A DNA stretch of 64,000 nt from Pisolithus tinctorius (taxonomy: Eukaryota > Basidiomycota > Agaricomycetes > Boletales > Pisolithaceae): positions 1 through 64,000 of the forward strand of contig JANFAH010000093.1 in NCBI GenBank assembly GCA_024663395.1, written 5' to 3'. Of the stretch, positions 45,783 to 59,317 are shown one piece after another. The notes below the pieces were generated by a model. That model was not told where the DNA came from. It made no database searches and worked only from the letters and a program-made list of their open reading frames with translations. Numbering within the stretch: position 1 is the stretch's first letter; every line of letters starts with the position of its first letter. Made by a program: the position numbers and the translations under genes.

Positions 45783-48007
45783 CTATGCAACGACGTCAGC
45801 AGCGCTGAAACTGCTCCTTCTGCGCCTGACAGGCCGAGGTCCAGGTCGCTGTGTCGCTTTCGAAGCAGGCACGACGACGGCGGATGCACCAGTCGTCATC
45901 CAGGCATCAGACGTTTGCTTCGCTTTCCCTCCGGCTGCCATTTCGGCCAGCGAATTTGGCGCGTTCTGTTGACGCTTTGCTAGAGTTGGGAGTCGCGAAG
46001 GGGTTGGCGAGGGTGGGGGTTGGGGTACTCTCCTTGATGACGGCGCACCGGTTCCTCGAGCAGCTGCAGCTGCAGTGCTTCGCGTTGAGGTAGCAGTTGC
46101 AAGTCTTGGTATCTTGTTGGGCGGCCGAACAACTTTCGGCGGCGGAACAGCAGGTTTCCGGTGTGCATTGACACCGGCAGAACGCAGGATGCGAGTGGGC
46201 CTCTGCTCAGAAGCCGTCCCTCTGGCTCCTGTCGGCCGACTCGTCGTTTTGGCGCGTTGCCGTGTTGCCGGTGGTGCTGCACCAAGCGCAGGTAGAACAT
46301 CGTCAACTTCATCCGCTTCATCATCAGAGTCTACTGCCACACGTTTCGCCATGGGAGTCTTCCGGGGCTGTCCTGGAGGAGCGATTGCTTGGGCTTTCGC
46401 AGCAGCAGCAGTAACATGGCGGCTAGGAGTGACGGGAGGGAGTACAACAGCTGGGACGTCGTCGACAGCTCTCTGTGGTGTGACCCTAGTAAGCTCCTCC
46501 ATGTCTTCGTCCCGTTCTGCAGGTGGGGTGGCAGGGGCAACGATAGGAGCTGCTGCTGAAGAAGAAGCTTGATTTCGTCGCATTTCATCTACGGCCGCCC
46601 ACTTCGCCCACTCCAGCTGTTTCAGATACATATATTGTTGTTGGGGGCCAACGACGCTACCTGGCCGTACGATGCGCATGAAGCCGATGGCCTCCGATGC
46701 CGTGAATCCATACTTCCAAATGAGATAGGCACCGATTAGTGTTCCTGTCCGTCCCAGACCTGCTTTACACTGGAGGAGCAAGAACGAGCGTCAATGATGC
46801 GAACACCTAAAATGGAAGGTGACAAGGGAAGGTAGGAATGACGCACATGTACCGCAATGACACCGCCGCTCTCCACCACGGTATCAGACATGTCTATAAA
46901 TGCTCGGACGATCTCGTCTGTCGGATTTGTGCCATCGTCGAAATACAGTTCTTGATGACCGATTCCCCGATCTAGGAAGAGTTGCTTATCGTAGAGTTCG
47001 GTATTTAGTCTGACGACCAGTTTGACGCCACGTTTCTCGAAGTAATCGAGGCAATTGAGGAAGGGCGTGGGTAACTTGCGTTGCAGGGCATGATTCTGTG
47101 AAGGGGATCGCGGGGGTGCGCTCGGACGTAATGGTGAAGTAGAATCTGATGAGGCGAGCTTGGCTTCCTTCTGAACCTTTATCCAGTTGGAATCGACGGG
47201 GGATGCGAATGCAATGAAATGGGGGGTTATCCAATTCCAGTCGCCGTTCTCCACTTTTTCATAAAACTCGTATTCCTCTACGCTGAACTCATTCATATCA
47301 CATAGGCCGTGTTGCATTGCTTTCCACATTCCCCACAGACAGTCCTGAATGTTGAGATTGAAGTCCGAGGGACCGCGACCAGCGTCACGGAAGGGCATGA
47401 ATTCTATTTCTGCTATGGGATGGAATGCATCCCAAGGGGTACGCCGGTGCACGATCATCTAGAAGGCCAATGAAGAAGAAGACCGAATAGCAAATTGAGG
47501 GACATACGACGTAAAGGGCCATTAAAAGCGCAGCGTTGGCCTTTCTGCGTGGGTCATCAGAAGAGTACAAGACGATACGGTGTGATGCGAGATCCTTGTC
47601 CTGGAGATCGTGGAGTGAGACAGATACGGGTATCGGGGAGCGAAGAGGGACGGACCTCTAGTAGTTCGTGAATGAGAATGCACGCCTTGTAGACCATTGC
47701 AAGATTCAGCGGACCCCAGTCTTGAAAGAAGGAGAGATAGAGTAATTGGTCGTCGATAGTGAAGTAGTAGTAGGTGACGTCGTCATCTGGGGAGGCGCTT
47801 GGACCAGCCCTGGCATTTGAACGCACGCGGGGTTTGTTATCCGGGTCTTTGGATTGGTTGTTGAGAGCGTGAGGGGTGGGTGGCGGGTGAGGGAACGTGG
47901 TGAAGAACAGTCTAGCAGACGATGGTCAATGGCCATTGATATGTGGGGAAAGGCTGGGGAAGACACCTGTCACCGAAACAACAGAGCGGCTCGCACTTTG
48001 GAGCCAT
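45783..48007 (-). CDS. CDC14: Dual-specificity phosphatase Cdc14
   Basis: Cdc14 reverses Cdk phosphorylation at mitotic exit and cytokinesis. Start ATG 48007 ([13 protein letters not shown]), spliced to [18 protein letters not shown]. Then [40 protein letters not shown], the long exon with [19 protein letters not shown], and [20 protein letters not shown]. The active-site loop [19 protein letters not shown] is assembled across an intron, with the catalytic Cys and Arg present, followed by [21 protein letters not shown] long basic, Ala/Pro-rich tail ends [17 protein letters not shown]; stop at 45783. Such tails carry nuclear or nucleolar signals. Divergent from MBP1. Confidence 0.94.
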
Positions 48008-48584
48008 GGGGAGGTGTAGTCGGACGGGGCTGCTCAGTGGTACCAAGCCAACCCTTGTAAAGGCAATATGACTCCCGTGACCGTCGCGTCCACGTAAACA
48101 ATCCAAAACAAATGCTCTACGGCGACGAGCAGCTGGACGGGTTTGCGGGGGTGTGAACGTCGAACGGTAATCGCAGGACAATGTATTTGAACCACATTGA
48201 TCCAGCCAGGCCGAGTCCACACGCCGCCAACATGACAATAGGAGCGTGTCACGCACGAGGCTATCTCGACGGGTCAAACCCTGAGACACGACTGATGGTG
48301 GGATGCTACTTCTTCATTAATGAATACAACAACCACCCCACATCGTACGCGTCTTGGACGCCACGTTGGCCTCCTCGTGACAGTACAATATAATAATAAG
48401 TACGATAGGGTACTACGCAATATGAGTGCATCGCGTTGTTTGTTGTTGTTGGAGCACGCGTACCTACGGCAGCCCGCGACGCTCCCCCTGCTAAGCAAGT
48501 CGGTCGCTCCAGCGTCTAATAAGCCATCGCTCGACAGCCAGCTCATCCTCAGCCCCTCGTGCACGCGTACAGCTGGCCCAAACC
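48008..48584. promoter_or_regulatory. Divergent promoter CDC14 / MBP1 with three ACGCGT boxes
   Basis: About 577 bases. ACGCGT occurs at 48347-48352, 48456-48461 and 48563-48568, the last 17 bases before the MBP1 start codon. ACGCGT is the known MBF site, so the gene for its putative DNA-binding subunit may be self-regulated. No gene is supported here. Confidence 0.55.
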
Positions 48585-51040
48585 ATGCCTGACAACCAAA
48601 TATTCAAGGTACCTCTCATCTCCGAGTCCCCCGCCCTGCTTACCTAGGTCCCACGTCACACGCAGGCTACCTATAGCGGCATACCCGTGTACGAGATGTC
48701 AGTCCTCCTCTTCCCCGTCTTTCGCATCGGCTGACTCCCCCTGACGCGCACATAGGATGTGCAAGGGCGTTGCTGTCATGCGACGGCGCTCGGACTCGTG
48801 GCTCAACGCGACCCAGATCCTCAAGGTCGCCGGTTTCGACAAACCCCAACGCACACGCATATTAGAGCGGGAGGTGCAAAAGGGGGAGCATGAAAAGGTG
48901 CAGGGCGGTTACGGGAAATACCAAGGCTAGTCCTCCCGATCTCTCGTCATACAGCGGATTGACCTCTCCGTCGCCAGGCACTTGGATTCCTCTCGACAGA
49001 AGTCTCACTTTGGCCAGGCAATACAACTGCGATACAGTTCTGCGGCCCATAATCGAATTCCAGCCAGCCGCAAAGAGTCCTCCACCTGCTCCAAAACATT
49101 TAGCCGCAACCGCCACCACGGCAAAACCGCCCCGCCGTACTGCGGGCCCTGACGCCTCCGCATTGGCCAGTGCCCGCTCTCGCCGCCAACTCGAAGGCGG
49201 CGAGGATTCCGACCAGGAGGTCCTCTCCGAGCCCGCCTCGGAAGACGGATCTATGACTTCCTCACCTTCCCGCAGATCATCAAGCTCGCGTACTCCGTCC
49301 CCAATCGACGAGGGGTATGAAGCAGCGGGTGCTTCCGGAGATCGCAGTCACGCGGACAGAAGGAAGGGGACCAGACACCATCACGACCGCCCCGACAATG
49401 CCATAGGAATCGATGACTTGTCACAGGCTAATGACGCCAATGACCCTCGCGCTTACAGTGACCAGATCCTTGAATACTTCATCTCTGACACTAATCAGAT
49501 ACCTCCCATCCTCATCTCACCCCCAGCAGACTTCGATCCAAACATGGCCATCGACGACGACGGTCACACCGCATTACACTGGGCGTCGGCCATGGGTCGC
49601 CTCCGTATCGTCAAACTCCTGCTTACAGCCGGAGCAGAGATTTTCAAGGTCAATAAGGCAGGTCAAACAGCCCTCATGCGTAGCGTGATGTTCGCAAACA
49701 ATTACGACGTGCGGAAATTTCCCGAGCTATATGAACTATTACACCGTTCGACTCTGAACATCGACAACTATAATCGGACTGTTTTTCATCACATCGTCGA
49801 TGTGGCAATGTCCAAAGGGAAGACCCATGCTGCGCGCTACTACATGGAAACTGTCCTCAACAGGCTAGCCGACTACCCCAAGGAGCTTGCCGACGTCATC
49901 AATTTCCAAGACGAAGACGGCGAGACCGCATTAACAATGGCCGCAAGATGTCGGAGTAAACGTCTCGTCAAGCTGCTCATTGACCATGGCGCAGACCCGA
50001 AGATAAGAAATCGCGACGGCAAGAGTACAGAGGATTACATTCTCGAAGATGAACGCTTCCGTTCATCTCCCGGTCCTATATCACGCCTCTCTGCCATGTC
50101 CTTCCGCAATGCACAGGCTGCATTGCCAGCCGGCGTTCCTGCTGCCACTTTGGTCAGTGGCGAACGTCCGCTGGTACACCACTCCCTTGCTGGCCAGAAG
50201 GCCAGTACAAGATGCGTTAATGATATTACGAATATGTTGGATAGTCTCGCAGCATCTTTTGATCGTGAGCTTCAGGAAAAGGAGCGCGACGTCACACAAG
50301 CGCAGGTATTACTACAAAATATTCAACAGGAAATCTTGGAAAGCCACCGCGCGGTCAACCAACTCAGAACACGAGCAGAGGGGCTACAAGTAGCGAAGGC
50401 GATGTTCGAGAAATTAGAGAACCAGCTTCTTGACAAAATGGGTAGGAGATACAGACTAGGTTGGGAGAAATGGGTCAAGGACGAGGAGGACCGGGAGAAG
50501 TCGGTGCGCGATGCGGCCGGCGGTGAACTGAAGATCACAGCTGCAATGGTTCCGTACCGGGCAGCAGACGACATGGAAGTCGACGGGACGACAGAACTGG
50601 GGAAGGACAAGGGCAAGGGAAAGCGAAAAGCCTTGCCGCAGGAGGAGAATATTTCAGACCTCCTCACGCTCTATTCGGATGTTCCGAGCGATCCGGAAGC
50701 ACTGCATTCGACATGCGAAGCCCTGAGGGAGGAGCTTGGGCACCATCGCAAACGCAGAAAAGAACTATTTGATGAGCTCACTGCGTTCCAAGCCGAAGCA
50801 GGCACGAGAGGAAAAATGAGCGAGTACAGGCGACTGATCGGGGCGGGGTGTGGAGGTGTGCCGCCTTCCGAAGTTGACAATCTAGTCGGTGTATTACTCG
50901 AGGTTCGTTGTGTACACGCGTCTTACTCGCACACTTATATATACTGACATCCAAATTTTCAGACACTGGAATCGGAAGAATCTAATACTTCGGCGGTGTG
51001 GTGTGGGATGAAACCAGCAACGACAGTACCGGTGGGATGA
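48585..51040 (+). CDS. MBP1: APSES transcription factor of the Mbp1/Res type (MBF DNA-binding subunit)
   Basis: Start ATG 48585 (MPDNQIFK). Spliced exons give the APSES/KilA-N DNA-binding domain: [56 protein letters not shown] Pro/Ser linker leads to ankyrin repeats ([72 protein letters not shown]), then a C-terminal coiled coil that in this family pairs with the Swi6/Cdc10-type partner. A last short exon ends [10 protein letters not shown] at TGA 51038-51040. The intron at 48926-48977 uses a GC donor. MBF drives G1/S genes. Three ACGCGT boxes precede it. Confidence 0.92.
48926..48977 (+). other. GC-AG intron in MBP1
   Basis: The exon ends ACCAAG; the intron begins GCTAGT and ends GCCAG, 52 nt. 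This is the only junction found that restores the conserved GKYQGTWIPL of the APSES domain. Reading straight through meets an in-frame stop (TAG at 48928). Confidence 0.7.
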
Positions 51041-51544
51041 TTTAAGCATCGGGGTATATTATTTCATTGATTGTTTCACATCTCTCCATTTGTTGTAACT
51101 TCATACACGGTGTGTTCTAGATTCACTGCCTTACCTTAAGGCCCGTGCTCCCGTGTGTGGGTGACCTCCTTGCTCCACACCTCCATAAACGCAAGCAAAA
51201 CCATGGTACGAAACCGGAGACAACTAAAAAGTACGCGTGCATGGGAAGCTGGCACCGCCTTCTTCAAGACCGGGCATTTTGCCTCAATAGGTGCAGCACT
51301 TTTGTCATATTCCAAATACTCACTGTGGTCTGGTACCGTGCGTGCTGGGATAAATGGTGCACAAATCGCACGAGGTACAACAATACCATCGCAGTTGCAA
51401 AGCAGTCGTCCCTTTAAGCCTCATGGCTCGGTCAATCTCAGAGGGTATTATATATGTAATATATGTATATCTAATACTTCCACCCCCAGGCTTGGCTGGT
51501 CCTGATGCCTCCCTGCTACGTTATGCCGTGCCCTAGTGCGTGCT
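51041..51544. other. Spacer 3' of MBP1
   Basis: About 500 bases. An AT-rich segment (51445-51475) is present, but no supported gene. Confidence 0.45.
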
Positions 51545-52900
51545 CTAGGTCCTGATGGAACCCCGATTGATAGTGCCGTCCACGCAACGTGAACACATAC
51601 CCGACAGAACTATGGACGATGAGATATTGACGGAGAGTGAGAACGTCTGGAGCTTCGGACAGTAGTCGATGAGAGCCGCGAGTCCCCACAAAGTGAGGCA
51701 TGTTGGAGTTGTCTCGCTGTTTGATCTGCGCAAGTGGAGGCTTTCAAGATGTGGCCAACCTTAACCCATCCTCTCGATGAAACAGTCTGACAGATCGATA
51801 TCATAGTATGTTGTCACCACGAGGATTCGGAGGTATTTCAGATGGAGACAGGGTTCTACGGTGGACTGTTGGAGAACGAATGCTGATGTGTTCAGTAGCA
51901 CGACCCCGGACGTTATCCCAGTACTAGAATGAGATGGGGGTGAGCAGCTCCAGGTCCTGCGAGCTGTTTTCACCGCGTGCAGGACGCGATTTTCAGAGCA
52001 GCTGGCACGGAGTGGTGTAAAAGGAGTGTATTCAGTTTTGTTAGAGCTAACGTGAAATTGGCCTCTGCTTCGGGAAGTGATGGTCGACAGGTTTATATGC
52101 GTACATATAGAGCTTTTGAACCCATCCCAAAGCTCAGGACGGTTTTCCAGATCCTCCCAATTGTTGACATCCCAGCTAACGGGCTGTATAGACTGCGCCC
52201 AAGGCAACATCGAGGAGGCGCGGGATACCACCTCGGTAAAACCGCGCTGGGCAACCGTAACCTCGATGAACGGGCGGGATGGGGACCATGGAGTCCATTC
52301 AAAGTTGATGGGCAGAGGAAGACCACCAAAGCTCAAACGAAGGTGGGAAATATAACGTCTTGGGAGAAAGCTATAACAGTATCAGCAGCCTGTGGACGTA
52401 ACATAAACTCCTCCAAATCGACCATAAGCACTTGTAAATTTCGGGAAAGTGAATCAGGAGACGGGGGAATTTGCGAGGAACTGTGCAACTTTTGGACCTC
52501 GTTCAAAGTTGGGAGACCACATGCAATGAGGTGAAGGCTGTGCGTTTTACGGGTGTATCGTTCGATGACACTCCAATCCTCGTCGTTTAAGGGGCGGACA
52601 ATGGTTGGCATTCATTTGTCAACCTAATATCGTGTCGAGCTCAGCGTAGACACTCACAAATAATTGGCTGGTGAAACGGTCATGTACATCACCCACAAAT
52701 GATAGGGCTGAATACCAATACAAGGAGATCTGTTGCTGGTATATTGAAATTATGACGAGTCCGAGCTAGTGAACATAACGTCCTGTTGTCGTTAACAAAG
52801 GGAAAAATATATATATATATATATATATATATGGCGAGCGATTTCGTCAATCCGGAGACAGTGATGGATCGAGTGCGAGTTGCAGGACGAAGATGCACCC
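51545..52900 (-). pseudogene. F-box / leucine-rich protein pseudogene
   Basis: Remnant of a basidiomycete F-box/LRR protein. Reading on the minus strand: a weak F-box-like stretch (DNRTLCSLARTRHNFNIPA), the family motif PLNDEDWSVIERYTRKTHSL, LRR-like text NLQVLMVDLEEFML and HLRLSFGGLPLPINFEW, and near the end WPHLESLHLRRSN with LWGLAALIDYCPKLQTFSL. Two lesions: an in-frame TAA (51761-51763) directly before WPHLESL, with about 70 open codons continuing in the same frame; and an apparent one-base shift near 52365 between TVIAF and LPRRYISHLRL. No short intron I tried keeps the conserved text. An (AT)14 tract lies at its 5' end. The upstream limit is approximate. Confidence 0.65.
52807..52834. 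repeat. (AT)14 microsatellite
   Basis: An uninterrupted AT dinucleotide run of 28 bases at the 5' end of the F-box pseudogene. It is likely to vary in length between strains. Confidence 0.95.
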
Positions 52901-53102
52901 GCTAGTGAGGGGAAAAGGATCTGACTCGAAGCTCGAGTTAGTTTCCCCTAAACAGTTGAGGGACAGGCAATAACAAGAATGCTCGTTTGGCAAACAGGTT
53001 TCCCTAATAAGGGACGCAACTAGTGATGAAGTGTGTACACCGTATTGGTCTACTTACATAATCCCTCTTTTACTTTCCTCCCGGCGTTGCTCGAAAGCCA
53101 AC

Positions 53103-54382
53103 ATGCCATTCTCTCGCTTTCAGCTTCTGAGGGCGACGACGAGAAGCCCATGGACGAGAGATTTCCGGCACCTCCTTCCTGTGCCGAAGCACTTTGCCAT
53201 CAAACAGTCTTTCTATGATCCTGGTATAAAAGCCGTACGCGTCAAGGACCGTATCAAGTTCTGGAATGTCGTTCCGGGTGACCGCGTTCGCGTCCGCGGG
53301 GACGGTAGTGGCACAATTCACGAGGTTCTGAGCATCAACAGGTTCACGAACCGCGTTTACTTGAAGGGTACCATCAGAGTGCGTTCGTTAAATACATACT
53401 AGTAATTCCGGCGCCCAAATGTCACTCATGTGGTCATAGGAGCCAACAAAGGGCAAGATGCCGGTGAACAAGAGCGTGCACTACTCAAAATGCCAACTAT
53501 TAATAAAGGAGATGGAAAAGAAGGCGGAAAATGGCACTATAGAGAAAGTGCAGTAAGTCTTCCATTCCATCCATCCATGAAACAACGAATAAAGGCCGCC
53601 ACTCTTCTCAGCGTCTTTGCGAGGCGTATTGGCGTACGGGACCCCCATTGGAATCCTGAATTTCGCCGGTTTGACTGGAAGCGCGTCGTGCTTGCATCTA
53701 TACCGGCGCATGTAGAACGCAATGCTGGGAAGGAGATGGTTTTACCTTGGCCTGAACCAGAGGCACCGCCAAAACCGAAACGTAAGTTACCAACTCCCGA
53801 AGGTCCTCTGTGGCCCAAGTGACCTTCTTCTGCCCGGCAGCCAACATCCTTCTGGATACCCCATCGGAGACCGTTCTAAAAGTTACCTACCAGCCACCAA
53901 CGTTCCGGACCAGCGGCAAAGCGAAATCAGGGGTTGCCGATGAAAACGCGTATATTAAGACCTTGTTCAGTCCGTCTCCCAGGGGTTTCGATGAATCTCG
54001 GCCCATGGAGCTGCATCTCGCGAAAGAGTTGTCCAATCCGCACAGTCGTGCGAAGAAGCAAGCAAGGTGGCAAGCAGCCCGCCGACGGAAGTCTGAGCTG
54101 CTCAAGAAGTTCGTTTCTCGCGAACTCTTGAATCAAGGCGATCGGACTGCCCGTGAGGCACGCGCCGAGGCTGTCTTCAAGTGGCGTCAGCAGATGGAGG
54201 AGGAACGGAGAGCGGAGAAGAAGCGGAGGTGGTTCACAGCAGAGCGTCTGGCCAAACTTGCCAGGAAGGCTAAGCGCAAGCAAAGGAAGGCGGAGAAGCA
54301 GAAGGAGAGACTTACCCAGCTGGTGCTCAAGGACGCTCCCAACCAGGTTATACCTGGTTCGTCCAAACAACGACGTGCATAG
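53103..54382 (+). CDS. Mitochondrial ribosomal protein uL24m (KOW domain)
   Basis: Large-subunit mitoribosomal protein of the L24 family. Start ATG 53103 (MPFSRFQLLRATTRSP), a basic N-terminus fit for import. The KOW core reads WNVVPGDRVRVRGDGSG with TIHEVLSINRFTNRVYLKG. Spliced exons then give MPVNKSVHYSKCQLLIKEM, VFARRIGVRDPHWNPEFRRF, RKVVLASIP-like text (read as RVVLASIPAHVERNAGKEMV) and WPEPEAPPKPKR. The last exon (NILLDTPSETVLKVTYQPPT onwards) is long, helical and very basic (EEERRAEKKRRWFTAERLA), ending SSKQRRA at TAG 54380-54382. Four or five exons, GT-AG introns. The long C-terminal extension is typical of fungal uL24m. Confidence 0.86.
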
Positions 54383-54903
54383 TGTCGCTAGTCCCTTTGA
54401 TCAGTTTACGACCTGGTGGTACCCTCTATTACTTTGTATTCGACTGCTGGATCTGCTTCGTTCTCATTTCCCAAATTTCTCGTGCACCTGAGGTGAGGAT
54501 GGGATTCTCGTCCCACTGCTGCAACTTGAAGTTGTCACACTATCGGGTGGTCCCATGTACTGATCGGCCCGGTGCAGAAGCTCTTCTGAACATGTTCCGT
54601 GGTGAGTGAAATCAACATTAAAGGTCTCACCTCGCTTCAGGGTATGGATCGTTGGGTATCGGGTATCCGCTGCGCGTGTCTTTCGGGATTCAGACAAAAA
54701 TGATCTTGGATTACTAGCTAGAAAGTGTAACGTAGTCAAAACTACGACCAGCTAGAAACGTAAATATACTACAGAACCCGCGCAAGCGCTGGTCGCCCTC
54801 ACTGAAGGCTCGTGGGCAACCGAGCAAATGGACCCAGGCTTCCTTTTGAGCACTTCACGCGAGTACCCCCTTTCACGATCTTCGAGTCGGCTTACCGCTC
54901 CCT
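54383..54903. other. Spacer between uL24m and the ENT gene
   Basis: About 520 bases with no supported gene; presumably the uL24m 3' end and the transporter promoter. Confidence 0.5.
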
Positions 54904-56527
54904 ATGGTTGCAATTAACGAGAACACGGTGTATCAGGCCATACCGACGTCGGAGGACGGCGTCCATTCTGGTTCAAGACTCAGTACAGAGGACCCACCCT
55001 TGACTCGCGACCCGCCGTCGTCCACTGCTCCGGTGGACAAGCGAATCAGATGGACCTACTTTCTCCTTGGATGCGCCACTCTTCTTCCTTGGAACGGTGC
55101 GTGAAATGCTCATAGCTACGGTGTGCTCGTATTCGACATGGTGTCTTTAGCACTTATCAATGCGGTTTCCTTCTTCAAGTCGCGGCTCGTCGGTACCCCC
55201 TCGCGGACAGTCTTTAGCTCGTATCAGTCCAGCGCTTTTACAGTGACTGGTCTGTTATTCCAGGCCTACTGTACCATGACTTCCAAACAAGTCAGTCCTT
55301 CGTTTTATGGTAGCATCCATCGTCTACTGACTTTACCCCTCCATTAAGTCGTCCCCTTCACGCCGTGTATTGGGGTCCATCGTCATCCTTACCTTCTTTC
55401 TATTCTTGTTCTTCCTCAGCACGTTCCCTCAGGTCAATCCGTCGATATTCTTTTCGTTCGTGCTTGTTTGTTCGATAGCCATGTCTGCGTCGGGAGTATT
55501 TCTATCAACCTCTGTCTACGCCGGAGCTGCCTTACTTGGAAGTCCTTACATGCAGTCCACCGTGTCTGGACAGGCTGCCATTGCTGTCATCGTGAGCACA
55601 GTTGAACTGATAAGCTCGACACTTTCAGTTTGGGGTGTGTCTCCGGAGGCCATTGCCACCTTCATCGCGGAGGATGGAGTCGGGGATGGCAAGACTGAGG
55701 AATCAGCGGCGCGGATTTTCTTTGGAGTTTCCGTGCTGTTTATGGCCTTTACCTTCGCAGCCTCCGTGCGGTTGACAAAGCAGCCGCTCTACAAGTCAAC
55801 GGTCGGACTCTTGGATCACCAACCGAAAGCGTTGGAGATTGCAGAAGATGACGAAGAATGCCATAGACTCGTATCTGGCAGGCAAAACATCTCGTCACCT
55901 AAGCCGAGCTCAGACCTGTGGCGAGTTTTCAAGGACAACTTCCCGTTCATGTTCTCAACGGCCTATACATTTATCGCTACTCTGGTTCGTGAAGGGCCCA
56001 TTACACTTACACGTGTTTCTGATCCTTTTTGGTAGGCTATATTCCCTGCCATCACCTCTACTGTGTCACCCACGAATCCGCGGGTACATCCACTACTTTT
56101 TATCGATGCACACTTCTTAGTGTTCAATGTGGGAGATCTGCTGGGCCGGTACATATGCTCGTTCCCGCGCATGATCGTTTGGTCGGCCAATAAGATCCTG
56201 GCATTGTCCTTATTGAGAACGTTATTCATTCCCGCTGTACTTTTCTGCAACGTTCAGCGAGCGGTGGAAATTCCTCCTGTCATCGGCTCCGACACGCTTT
56301 ACATGCTCATTCTACTAGCTCTCGGGCTATCCAACGGCTACGTCTTCACGCTGTCTATGCTGGCTGTTTCGTCGCTGCAGCATAATCATAGACTCAGGGG
56401 GTACGGGGACGTGGATATCGCGGCCACCCTCTGTGCATTTACGGTCGTTCTTGGGTTGGCAGTTGGGTCGTTGCTCAGTTTTGGTGTCCGTGCGACAATC
56501 TGTGATTGCAACCCGTTCAGTTTGTGA
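54904..56527 (+). CDS. Equilibrative nucleoside transporter (ENT family)
   Basis: A polytopic transporter of the SLC29/ENT family; the yeast relative Fun26 works at the vacuole. Start ATG 54904 (MVAINENTVYQAIPTSEDG). A soluble N-terminus precedes the family signature LLPWNALINAVSFFKSRL, assembled across an intron. Further membrane segments: FTVTGLLFQAYCTMTSK, GSIVILTFFLFLFFLST, SIAMSASGVFLSTSVYAGAA, SGQAAIAVIVSTVELISST, a large loop with EIAEDDEECHRLVSG, then FMFSTAYTFIATLAIFPAIT and GDLLGRYICSFPR. The final helices end at TGA 56525-56527 after CDCNPFSL. About 11 helices are expected. Short GT-AG introns. Convergent with VFA1, 84 bases apart. Confidence 0.9.
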
Positions 56528-56611
56528 CTGGGATAAATGTATAGTTTCAGTATATACAGGATATCGTGATGTGCGTTACCAAGGGTGGAGTCAGAGATCC
56601 CTCTCTCTGGG

Positions 56612-57225
56612 CTATGACATGGTACTGGATGGGATACCTGGCAAACGAGGCGCCAGTGTCTTAGCCTGGGCTGCCTGTCTCCGCTTGCGATGTTCCGCGA
56701 GCCGGAGGTTAAAGATATGACGATGGAGGACATAACGTTCATGTGTTGGTCGTAGAGATACCGTCGGTTGTCCTGCACTGGGAGCTTCAGGTTTCTTGTC
56801 CGACGACTCTTCCGACACCTTTTGTTTGTCTTGTTCCTTATCATCCTCGCCTTTCGCTGGTTCTGCTGCCTTCTCGCCGTCTTCTTTTCTTTTCTCCTCC
56901 TTCTGCTTCTGCTTCTCCCGCTTCCTCTTCTGCTTCTCCTCCCACTCCTGTTTTACCCTTGCAATTTCCTCGGCGCTCGCGCTAAGCTTCTTGGTGTCAT
57001 CGTTGTCATGATCTTTAACACGAGTAGCGAAACCGGGGTCTGTCAGATGAACAGGACAGGTGTAGAGGAAGTCTGTCGTGTCGACCGTCGCTAGCACGGT
57101 GGTACTTGGCTTGTAGCAGATATAGCAGGCTTTCGCCGTTGCAGCAGTCTGGAAAGAATTCTAGTTTGGGGGAGAAAGACTGCGAACTAACTCACTCGCT
57201 TGTAGTAAACATTCTGCAGCGACAT
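56612..57225 (-). CDS. VFA1: Vps4-associated protein Vfa1
   Basis: Vfa1 binds the MIT domain of the AAA ATPase Vps4 and regulates it in endosomal ESCRT function. Start ATG 57225; the first exon MSLQNVYYKR splices (GT-AG) to TAATAKACYICYKPSTTVLA, then TVDTTDFLYTCPVHLTDPGF. The two CxxC-type cysteine pairs in this N-terminal region are family features. A long Lys/Glu coiled coil follows (EEIARVKQEWEEKQKRKREK). The C-terminal ERYVLHRHIFNLRLAEHRKR fits the Vps4-binding helix. Stop TAG 56612-56614. Divergent from the dehydrogenase gene with 143 bases between starts. Confidence 0.85.
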
Positions 57226-57300
57226 GATCCTGCGTAGTCAGCGTGGAGATTGGGGCTTAGTGGTTTCAGCCTATCTCTAATTTGGATGAGGCGGCGTCCT

Positions 57301-59160
<1,860 letters not shown>

Positions 59161-59317
59161 TCTTGACATGCATACCTTGAACTCCGATTTTCAACGGGGA
59201 TTTCCAGCAGAGGTTCCCAAGAGTGAATGTTGAGAGTCGTCAATAAGCATTAAGACTGAGTACACAAGTCAGGTATATACTTAGCGAGAACCATTGTAAG
59301 CCAGTAACGCAAGCACG

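Noticed and set aside
48890..50947. Long uninterrupted frame starting [10 protein letters not shown] as an independent start for the ankyrin protein
   Set aside because: Its first 30 or so codons are an intron read through in another frame. Splicing from 48585 gives the conserved APSES domain.
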